Of a stretch of DNA of 64,000 bases, positions 27,747 to 35,118 are shown in pieces. This stretch comes from Leisingera daeponensis DSM 23529. GTDB lineage: Bacteria > Pseudomonadota > Alphaproteobacteria > Rhodobacterales > Rhodobacteraceae. Numbering within the stretch: the first letter of the stretch is position 1; each line of letters begins with the position of its first letter. The stretch is from positions 3,915,362 through 3,979,361 of the forward strand of contig NZ_KI421500.1 in NCBI RefSeq assembly GCF_000473145.1, in the 5' to 3' direction. The notes beneath the pieces were generated by a model, which saw only the letters and a list, made by a program, of their open reading frames with translations, ran no database searches and was not told where the DNA came from. A program made the translations under genes and the position numbers.

Positions 27747-27842
27747 CCCCTGACATCGTGGCGATCTGATATATTTCATAGGCAGGCCTCGCGGCGGCGC
27801 CACCCCCGCGGACGCCCGCATCCGGGAAGGAACCCCCAAGCC

Positions 27843-28685
27843 ATGAGTTACAAGACCATACTTGCCTGCCTGACGTCGGAGTTCGCCGCCGCGCACCTGC
27901 TGCCGGCGGCCTGCGGTCTGGCGCGGCAGTTCGACGCCCATCTGACCGGCCTGCACACGCGCGAGGCGCTGGTGCCCTACTCCGGCATCGCAATCGCCTC
28001 CGATGAAATCGTTCTGGGCGACTTCAACCAGCGCGTCGCGGAAGAGGACCAGAAGATCGAGACGCTGTTCCAGGCCGCGGCGGACAAGGCCGGCTGCACC
28101 GCGGAATGGCGCTCGCGCGCGGCCCGCTCGCCGGACGCCGCGGACGAGCTGCTGGACTCGGCCACGCGCTCCGATCTGATCATGGCGCTGCTGCCCGACC
28201 GGCAGCAGGAACGCTTCGATCAGGCCGGGTTTCAAAAGGATCTGGTGGTGAACAGCGGCCGCCCGGTGCTGCTGCTGCCGGATGACTGGGGCAGCAAGCC
28301 GGTCGGCACCCGCATCCTGGCCGCCTGGAACGGCAGCCGCGAGGCGGCCCGCGCCCTGCACGACGGCCTGCCCTTCCTGCAGCGCGCCGCCTTTGCCGAG
28401 GTCGTCACCATCCAGGAGCCGCATCACCGCGCTGCCAAATTCGCGACCGAAGGCCATGAAATCGCCCGCGTGCTGTCCCGCCACGGAGTCACGGCGGAGG
28501 TCCGCCAGATTCAGGACACCGAGCATCCGCCAGGCATCCGCATTCTGATGGAGGCCGCCAGCCAGGAATGCGATCTGGTGATCATGGGCGGCTACGGCCA
28601 TTCCAGGCTGCACCGGCTGATCTTCGGCGATGCGTCCGAGCACGTGCTGCAGGAGGCCCGGATCCCGGTGCTGATGTCCGGCTGA
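27843..28685 (+). CDS. Universal stress protein, two-domain
   Basis: The 280-residue tandem Usp starts MSYKTILACLTSE and ends with IMGGYGHSRLHRLIFGDASEHV, an intact nucleotide signature (G-x2-G-x9-G-x-A/S). Domain two opens at about 155 with TRILAAWNGSREAARALHD. GGAAGGAAC lies before the ATG. It resembles the tandem Usp at 5498 more than the single-domain ones, so duplication within the cluster is likely. Confidence 0.87.
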   Translation: MSYKTILACLTSEFAAAHLLPAACGLARQFDAHLTGLHTREALVPYSGIAIASDEIVLGDFNQRVAEEDQKIETLFQAAADKAGCTAEWRSRAARSPDAADELLDSATRSDLIMALLPDRQQERFDQAGFQKDLVVNSGRPVLLLPDDWGSKPVGTRILAAWNGSREAARALHDGLPFLQRAAFAEVVTIQEPHHRAAKFATEGHEIARVLSRHGVTAEVRQIQDTEHPPGIRILMEAASQECDLVIMGGYGHSRLHRLIFGDASEHVLQEARIPVLMSG

Positions 28686-28690
28686 CAGCA

Positions 28691-28720
28691 CAAAAGCGCC
28701 CCGCGGGGCGGCGGGGCGCT
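28691..28720 (-). terminator. Rho-independent-like terminator of phasin-like gene
   Basis: A perfect 10-bp stem (28695-28704 with 28711-28720, AGCGCCCCGC / GCGGGGCGCT) with a 6-base loop. On the minus strand it is followed by TTTTG, 27 nt after the stop of the phasin-like gene; the Usp gene on the other strand ends just before it. Confidence 0.7.
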
Positions 28721-28747
28721 GTCCGGTTCAGACCGGCTCAGGCTTGT

Positions 28748-29194
28748 TCAGACCGGGTCGGACTGCGTGGTCTTGGTGGCGTTCTTGGTCATCTTCACCG
28801 CTTCGCCGATGCTCTCTTCCACCGCATCCGCTTCGGTATCGCTCATGTATCGGGCGCAGCGGGACATCATGCCGAGCCACTCCTGGCCGTCTTCGGCAAT
28901 GCGGTCAGCCGAGTGGCGCTGCCATTCCGCAAAGGCTTCGGCCACCGAAACCGGCGCGCCGGGGCCGTCCGAGGCAAAAGTCCGGGCCGCGTCCAGCGCC
29001 GTCCGCGCCGCCTCGTGCCGGCGCTCGAACCAATGGCGCGCAAAGACTTCCGCTTCATCCAGGAGCTTTTCCTGAACGTTCCAGAATTGCTCCACCTGCG
29101 GTTTGTACATCGGGTTGAACTGCATCGCGCTTTGCCAAGGCTTCAGCGCCTCCGCAAAAATTCCCGCACTTTTGTATGTCGGTTTTGCTGGCAT
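28748..29194 (-). CDS. Phasin-like protein
   Basis: The 148-residue, mostly alpha-helical acidic protein has heptad-like Ala/Glu stretches (EEKLLDEAEVFARHWFERRHEAARTALDAARTF region, 40-75). Size and composition fit phasins, which coat polyhydroxyalkanoate granules; there is no PHA synthase in the window, so the call is tentative. GAGGAGA precedes the ATG at 29194. An FNR-type box lies 66 nt upstream, and a strong hairpin follows the stop. Confidence 0.6.
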   Translation of the reverse strand: MPAKPTYKSAGIFAEALKPWQSAMQFNPMYKPQVEQFWNVQEKLLDEAEVFARHWFERRHEAARTALDAARTFASDGPGAPVSVAEAFAEWQRHSADRIAEDGQEWLGMMSRCARYMSDTEADAVEESIGEAVKMTKNATKTTQSDPV

Positions 29195-29259
29195 CTGTGC
29201 ATCTCCTCGCAGCGGATTTCACCTTGCCAGCATTGTGCCACCTGCGCGCCGGGGCCGCT

Positions 29260-29273
29260 TTAATTAAGATCAA
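29260..29273 (-). promoter_or_regulatory. FNR/FixK-type box upstream of phasin-like gene
   Basis: TTAATTAAGATCAA matches 9 of 10 positions, 66 nt before the start at 29194. It is the last such box before a 21-kb stretch without any. Confidence 0.7.
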
Positions 29274-29468
29274 ATGCGCGCCCTGACGGGCCGCAGCCCG
29301 GCGAAAAACCGCTCAACGTCTTCAGGCGCCGGGCACCGCAACGGGGACAGGCGGGGCGCAGGTTCGGGCAGCTCTCTCGCGGCCCTCCCCTGCCGGATTG
29401 CCCGGCCCTGTCCCCTTTGCGCGGATGCGAGCGATTGAACCGGTTCGATCCCGCCGGGAAGGCTTTGG

Positions 29469-29972
29469 TTACAACCCCAGCTTGGAACGGGTTTCCATGA
29501 CATTGGATTGGAATTTGTAGCCCTTTTTCATCCCGGAATACTTTTTGATCCCGGAATTCTTTCCGGCCAGCGGCCACCATTCCGGATCATTGGGCCAGCT
29601 GCGCCAAACGGTTCCCCAGCGGTCAACCACGTGGGAAATACAGGTCTGATCGCCAAGGCTTTTTCCGGCCTGGCCACCGTTTGGCCAGTACCAGGAGAGC
29701 TGATGGCAGACGCTGCCCTGCGGGTCGATTTTCCATTCCCCGGCGCCCAGGCTTTCACTGTTTTCGCCGCACCAGGCGCGGGCTTGCTGGTTGGGGGCAT
29801 AGTATATGCCGCCGCTGCACCCTTCGGCCCAGATATCAGTCTTTCCGGCATAGATCTCCGCGATGCGTTGCGGAGAGGCGGGCTTGGCGCTGCGAGGTTT
29901 CGGATCCGCGAGAACAAGCGACGGAAGGGCGCCCAGAAGGACAGTTGCGGCGAGTTTCGCAGCCAATTTCAT
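29469..29972 (-). CDS. Secreted DUF995-like protein
   Basis: The 167-residue protein has a Sec signal peptide (1-22, ending LVLA). The mature part is rich in Trp, Gly and Cys (AEGCSGGIYYAPNQQARAWC, GSVCHQLSWYWPNGG, DQTCISHVVDRWGTVW). Four Cys suggest two disulfides in the periplasm. The pattern IYAGKT...GIYYAP...A.GEW fits DUF995; function is unknown. TAGGAGA precedes the ATG at 29972. Confidence 0.6.
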   Translation of the reverse strand: MKLAAKLAATVLLGALPSLVLADPKPRSAKPASPQRIAEIYAGKTDIWAEGCSGGIYYAPNQQARAWCGENSESLGAGEWKIDPQGSVCHQLSWYWPNGGQAGKSLGDQTCISHVVDRWGTVWRSWPNDPEWWPLAGKNSGIKKYSGMKKGYKFQSNVMETRSKLGL

Positions 29973-30112
29973 GTAAAATCTCCTACGGTTAACAGCAGGC
30001 GGTCAACAAAGGCCGCCCTGGAATCTTGCGTGTTTCTTGCCTCGCCCCGCATGGCTTCCTGGCACAAAGCCCTCGCCTTTCAAGCCAAGGCCGCTGCCGG
30101 GACGCGGCTTCT

Positions 30113-31024
30113 TCAGAACAGAAAGTTGGACGCGTCGTCGAGCTGTTCGACGGTCGTGTTCTGCACCGTGATCGTGACATTTCCGAAGTAGACGAACACA
30201 TCCTCGCCCTGCTGGTCGAAATCCACCCCGTTCATGCCGGACGCTCCGCTTTTCACGTGGATTTTGTCAATTCCGATTTCGAAGTCGGTAATGACGTCCG
30301 TGTGATCGTTCCGGCTGAACACAAAGACATCAGCGCCAGCCCCTCCGGTAAGCAGGTCATCGCTTTGCCCGCCTTTCAGGGTGTCTTGCCCGCTGCCGCC
30401 GCGCAGGGTGTCGTTGCCGGCGCCGCCAAACAGCTTGTCGTTTCCCTTGTTTCCAAGCAGGGTGTCGTTTTCAGAGCCGCCGGCCAGCTTGTCGCGCCCG
30501 CCTCCGCCAATGAGTTCATCACTGCCGTCTCCGCCCTGCAGCAGATCCCGTCCGCCGCCGCCCAGCAGCCGGTCATCGCCGCCCGCGCCTGTCAGCGTGT
30601 CGTTGCCTGCGCCGCCCCATGCGGTGTCGTTGCCGGCGCCAAGACGGAGAATATCATTTCCGCCCCGCGACCGGATTTCGAGACCGGTTCCGAGGTTCAG
30701 GGAAATGTCGTCATCTCCGGAAAACAGTCTCCGCACGAGTTGCTGCCCGCTCATCGCCTCATATTCCGCGTAGGGAAGTGCGAAGCCCGAAATCGAGACC
30801 AGCGACGTGTCACCGTCGGAGTAGGACAGGGAATAGATTTCCCAGTCGCTTTGAAGTGTGCTGGTGAAATTTCCCGTCAGCGTCAGAACAGAGCCGTCAA
30901 GGGCAGTCATCTCGATCGAGAAGCTGTCGATTTCAGTGCTCGCGGACTCATCGAAGTTCTCGAATGCCAGGAGTCTGTTCAGAGTCGGCGCGCCATTTAA
31001 GCCGCCGATAAATGCGTTAGCCAT
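30113..31024 (-). CDS. RTX-type calcium-binding secreted protein
   Basis: The 303-residue protein contains about ten nonapeptide repeats of the GGxGxDxLx type (residues about 115-225, for example GGAGNDTLTGAGGDDRLLG). A C-terminal region ending DDASNFLF, an aliphatic/aromatic tail, suits type I secretion. The first 110 residues are a beta-rich domain with no match I recognise. No signal peptide is present. There are no type I exporter genes beside it. It diverges from the exopolysaccharide gene across a 671-bp gap, and may be a surface or matrix protein. Confidence 0.88.
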   Translation of the reverse strand: MANAFIGGLNGAPTLNRLLAFENFDESASTEIDSFSIEMTALDGSVLTLTGNFTSTLQSDWEIYSLSYSDGDTSLVSISGFALPYAEYEAMSGQQLVRRLFSGDDDISLNLGTGLEIRSRGGNDILRLGAGNDTAWGGAGNDTLTGAGGDDRLLGGGGRDLLQGGDGSDELIGGGGRDKLAGGSENDTLLGNKGNDKLFGGAGNDTLRGGSGQDTLKGGQSDDLLTGGAGADVFVFSRNDHTDVITDFEIGIDKIHVKSGASGMNGVDFDQQGEDVFVYFGNVTITVQNTTVEQLDDASNFLF

Positions 31025-31695
31025 GGCATGTGTCTTTCTGCTGTGAAAATTTCATCGTGGCTATACCGGTAGAACAGGCCCGGGAAAAAACAATGAATTT
31101 TCAGTAAATCCCGCCTAAAGGCCGAATTTGAATAGACTATTGAGGCCAAAGCGGCCTGAGAGCCGAAACTGTTTCCAAGTTCTGAACTGTTCTCTGTGCA
31201 AACCGCCAGCGGAGAGCCTGCGGCCTGAGAATCGTGCCGCGTTTTGCCTGGCGGCCGGTCTGCTTTTTAATCGCAAAGAGCACCGGAAACCCAAGGCTGC
31301 CTGGCTCATCAGCAGCCATTGAGCGGCTGCGTCCCTTTGCGGGTCCGGGGGGAACCCTAGGCACGAGAGCGACTCGCTGGATCAGGTTTTCTCAACAATT
31401 CCCCTCGGGCCAAGGGATTGTTATCTCATAAGCGGCACCTCCAAAGGAAATTCAGGAAAAATTTGAAGAAATTTTGACAAAGACAGCTTCAGGCAGGAAA
31501 TTGGACGGCATGTAACCTGCTCTGCTTTTCTTGCGCGCAACCGCTGTGGGGACAGATTTCGCGCACATCAGACAGCAGTGCTGGCCTGCTTGGGGGTCGG
31601 GGGACCGTGTCAAACGATAGTGTTGTTTTGTGCGTTGCAGGTGTGTGCCTGCCAGCTCTCGGAGTGCAGTGCGTCTGCATTCGGAGGGGGCTTGA
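31025..31695. other. 671-bp gap between RTX and exopolysaccharide genes
   Basis: It is less GC-rich than its surroundings. A candidate promoter for the downstream gene is TTGACA (31474-31479) with GAAATT 17 bp later. The part around 31340-31430 can fold (GGGTCC...GGAACCC and CCCCTCGGGCCAAGGG) but matches no riboswitch class I know. No tRNA or convincing ORF was seen. Confidence 0.4.
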
Positions 31696-34600
31696 TTGAA
31701 ACGGTTTTCCTTTCATCAGGACAGGCTGGAAACCGTCGAGTCGTCCCGCAAAGTGTTCGACGACCCGAAACGGATCCGGGCGCGCCGGGCCAGGGCTGTG
31801 GTCATCGCGCTGGTCACGGCTGTCCTGTGCTGGGCGATCCTGTTTCTTGACGGTTCGTTCTCCTTGCAGTCCGCGCTGCGTGAACTGAACCCCTTTTACC
31901 GCGACGACCGCAGTCATGTTCATCCAGCCGGGGACAGCAGCGGTCAGCACGAGCTGACCCATTTGGCGTCGGCGTCACCGGTCGATCAGGCAGCGCCCGC
32001 CTGCGAAACAGGGCTCAAACAGCCCGTGTTTTCGGCGATGGCAGACCCGGGGGATCCCCGCGTCTTCGGCCACGTGCCGGTGTCGTCAGAGGGGGCATTT
32101 TTGTCGCTGGAAGACAGCTGCGGCCAACTGGGCGTGGTTGTGCCGGAATGGATCAGCATCGTCGAGGAACAGGACCGCCCTGCGGTGTCCCTGATCAGCA
32201 AGGACACCCGGATTTCTGTCGAAGAATACATTTCCGGTGCCGCTTTGCGTCCGCAGCTTCTGCCGGCCATCCAGCTGGGAGAGAAAAGGAAAGAAGAGGC
32301 CTTTCTGGAAAAGGTCGCTGATGCTGCGCAAGCGGCCCCCCTTGCCGAAGGCATGGCCGCCGCTGTGGCCGCCTTGAACGCCCAAGGGGCCTGCCTGGAT
32401 TTCACCGGATTGAACCCGGAAGCCTTCCAGCGCCTCAGACCGCTGATGGCGCGCTTTTCTGAGACATTCCGCTCTCGCGGGCTGACAGCCTGCACCATTC
32501 TTGCAGGCGGCCAGGCTGAGTGGAAGGATGCGGATCTGACCGGTCTGTTTGATCAGGTTATCCTGAAGCTCTTCCAGGAGCCCTGGGCGGAATCCGTGCC
32601 TGGCCCGCTTGCCCCGTACAACTGGATTGAGGATGCGGCAGCCGAGGCGGTGCAGGCCATCGGTGCAAAAAAGCTGGTTGTCGCGATCGGGAATTTCGCC
32701 GTCGAGTGGACCTCCGGCTCATCAAAGCCTGAGCGCCTGTCTTATTCGGAAGCGATGCAGAGAATGAGCGCCGCCGGAGCGGACCTGCGCTTCAGCGCAA
32801 AATCCTCCAACAGCTTCAGCCGCTACCGGGACGCAGAGGGGCAGCAGCGCAAGATCTGGATGCTCGATGCCGCCTCCGCGCACAACCAGCTGCTCCGCCT
32901 GAAAGAGCTTGGCATTGCCAATGTCGCTGTCTGGTCGCTTGGCCAGGAGGACCCCGGCATCTGGAAAGTCCTGCAGCATCAGAATGCTGCCAAGGATGTT
33001 CTGCAAGCTGAACTTGCCGTTGCCGAGCTCGACAACTTTGTCGATTACACGGGACAGGGAGCCTTCATCCGTATCGGCCAGCGCGCATCGGCCGGTGTCC
33101 GCCAGCTGACCTTCGAGGCGCAAACCGGGCTGATCACGGACCAGACCTACAGCCGGCTGCCCAAGCCGTATTCGATCGAGCTGTACGGCAAGCCCGAACG
33201 GCGCAAGCTTGTGCTGACCTTCGATGACGGCCCGCACGAGAGGTTCACCAAGGAAATCCTGGACATCTTGAAGGAAGAGCAGGTGCCCGGCGCCTTCTTC
33301 GTCGTTGGCACCAGCGTCATGAATTCTCCCGATCTGGTCGCCCGGATGGTCGATGAGGGGCACGAGGTCGGCGCGCACAGCTTTTCCCATCCGAGAATGG
33401 ACCAGATCTCCCAGACCCGTGTCGATCTGGAATTTGCGCTTCTGGACAAGATCCTGGCCGGATCGGCCGGCCGGAAAACCATGCTCTACCGCGAGCCGTT
33501 TCAGCGCCGCGGCGGACCGATCAGCGCAGAACGTGCCGCCTCGCTGGAGGCTGCCGAAGCCCGCGGGTTCACCATTGCAGGCATGGAAATTGTCCCCAAG
33601 GACTGGGAAGGCTGGGACAGCGGGCAGATCGCAAACTATGTGATCGGCGAGGTGGAGCAGGGCAACGGCAATGTCATCCTTCTGCACGATGGCGGTCTGG
33701 ACCGCACCGCGACTGTCGAAGCCGTCCGCCCGATTATCCGCTCGCTCCGGGCAAAAGGCTATGAGTTCACGACGCTCGCGGATCTGCTGGGCACCAACCG
33801 CGCGGCCTTGATGCCCGTTGCCCAGGGCGGCTCTCCGGTCTTTGACCGGGTTTCGTTCTCGATGGTCTGGGTGGCGCAACAGGCGGTCGTGGTTGTTTTC
33901 TGGGTGGTGCTTGCAATCGGCCTTCTCCGTTCGGCCGGCATTCTGATCCTGGCGCTGTTGAACCGCCGCGAACGGTTCACGCCTTTGCAGCGGCAGCCGA
34001 AGGTTGCCGTGGTGATCCCCGCTCATAACGAAGCAAAGGTGATTGCCCAAAGCATCGAAAGCGTCCGTGCGAGCGGTTACAAGAATCTGGAAATCATCGT
34101 GGTGGACGATGGATCGACCGATGATACGCTGCTTGAGGTCCTGAAGTTCGGCCACAAAAGCGAGGTGCGCCTGATCTCGCAGCCGAACCAGGGAAAATGG
34201 AGCGCGCTGAACAGGGCCATCCAAAGCACAGACGCAGAGTTTGCTGTTTGCATCGATGCGGACACGCAAGTCTGCAAAGACGCGATCACTCATCTCGTCA
34301 GGCATTTCGCAGACCCGAAAACCGGCGCGGTGGCAGGCAAGATCATCGCAGGCAACCGCGTGAACCTGCTGACCCGCCTGCAAGCTTTTGAATACGCGAC
34401 CTCCCAGAACATCGAACGAAAAGCCTTCGACCTGATCAACGGTATCCTGGTGGTCCCCGGCGCCATTGGCGCGTGGCGGGTCGAAGCGTTGAGGAAGGCG
34501 GGTTTTTTCAGTGAGGAAACCCTGACCGAAGACACCGACCTCACAATTCAGGTGAACCGGGCGGGCTACAATGTCGTGTTCGAGCCGAAAGCCAAGGCCT

Positions 34601-35118
34601 ACACCGAGGTGCCGGAAAATGTGGGCCAGCTTCTGAAGCAGCGGCTCCGCTGGTCGCTGGGCATGTTCCAAAGCGCCTGGAAGCATAAGCGCGCGATCAT
34701 CGAAGGCCGTTCGATCGGCCTGGTGTCCATTTCGGACATGTTCGTGTTCGGCTATGTCTTCCCGCTGCTGGCCCCGATCGCAGACCTGTTCGTGATCTTT
34801 ATGCTCTACAACCTCATGGCAGGCGGCTGGACAGGCGATGTCGGCAGCACCCAGCAAGTGCAAACAACGCAGTACCTCTGGGCCTTTCTGGCGCTGCCGG
34901 CCTTGGAGCTGCTGATCGCCGCCATTGCGATCACCACCGACAAGGACGAAAGCAACTGGTCCCTGCTGCTGTTCCCGCTGCAAAGGCTGGCGTACCGCCC
35001 GCTCCTGTATTTTTCGGTCATCCGCTCGATCCTGCGGGCCGTAACCGGACGTTTAGCCAACTGGGGTAGCGTCAAACGTCACGGGCGCGATTACGGTTTG
35101 GTGGCCGGCAACACATGA
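31696..35118 (+). CDS. GH18-like / polysaccharide deacetylase / family-2 glycosyltransferase fusion
   Basis: This 1140-residue protein starts at TTG 31696 behind GGAGGGGG. It has one N-terminal membrane helix (about 33-52), then a GH18-like domain (about 130-440). A NodB deacetylase domain (about 500-690) has TFDDGPHERF, HSFSHPRMD and ILLHDGG. Two membrane helices sit near 725-755, then a GT2 synthase with VVDDGSTDD, CIDADTQV, TEDTD and QRLRW, then C-terminal helices. In the GH18 domain the catalytic DxE is replaced by D-F-T (235-237), so it probably binds rather than cuts. The whole would polymerise and partly deacetylate an amino-sugar polymer across the membrane. Confidence 0.87.
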   Translation: MKRFSFHQDRLETVESSRKVFDDPKRIRARRARAVVIALVTAVLCWAILFLDGSFSLQSALRELNPFYRDDRSHVHPAGDSSGQHELTHLASASPVDQAAPACETGLKQPVFSAMADPGDPRVFGHVPVSSEGAFLSLEDSCGQLGVVVPEWISIVEEQDRPAVSLISKDTRISVEEYISGAALRPQLLPAIQLGEKRKEEAFLEKVADAAQAAPLAEGMAAAVAALNAQGACLDFTGLNPEAFQRLRPLMARFSETFRSRGLTACTILAGGQAEWKDADLTGLFDQVILKLFQEPWAESVPGPLAPYNWIEDAAAEAVQAIGAKKLVVAIGNFAVEWTSGSSKPERLSYSEAMQRMSAAGADLRFSAKSSNSFSRYRDAEGQQRKIWMLDAASAHNQLLRLKELGIANVAVWSLGQEDPGIWKVLQHQNAAKDVLQAELAVAELDNFVDYTGQGAFIRIGQRASAGVRQLTFEAQTGLITDQTYSRLPKPYSIELYGKPERRKLVLTFDDGPHERFTKEILDILKEEQVPGAFFVVGTSVMNSPDLVARMVDEGHEVGAHSFSHPRMDQISQTRVDLEFALLDKILAGSAGRKTMLYREPFQRRGGPISAERAASLEAAEARGFTIAGMEIVPKDWEGWDSGQIANYVIGEVEQGNGNVILLHDGGLDRTATVEAVRPIIRSLRAKGYEFTTLADLLGTNRAALMPVAQGGSPVFDRVSFSMVWVAQQAVVVVFWVVLAIGLLRSAGILILALLNRRERFTPLQRQPKVAVVIPAHNEAKVIAQSIESVRASGYKNLEIIVVDDGSTDDTLLEVLKFGHKSEVRLISQPNQGKWSALNRAIQSTDAEFAVCIDADTQVCKDAITHLVRHFADPKTGAVAGKIIAGNRVNLLTRLQAFEYATSQNIERKAFDLINGILVVPGAIGAWRVEALRKAGFFSEETLTEDTDLTIQVNRAGYNVVFEPKAKAYTEVPENVGQLLKQRLRWSLGMFQSAWKHKRAIIEGRSIGLVSISDMFVFGYVFPLLAPIADLFVIFMLYNLMAGGWTGDVGSTQQVQTTQYLWAFLALPALELLIAAIAITTDKDESNWSLLLFPLQRLAYRPLLYFSVIRSILRAVTGRLANWGSVKRHGRDYGLVAGNT

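Noticed and set aside
30320-30680. Repeat array at the DNA level, CRISPR-like
   Set aside because: The periodicity is the coding of RTX nonapeptides, with varied third positions and no spacers.
31340-31430. Riboswitch in the leader before the exopolysaccharide gene
   Set aside because: Conserved elements of c-di-GMP, SAM-II or other classes I know are absent. It is kept only as a foldable region.
32722-34983. 753-codon minus-strand frame inside the exopolysaccharide gene
   Set aside because: The NodB and GT2 motifs are on the + strand, and this frame shows none.
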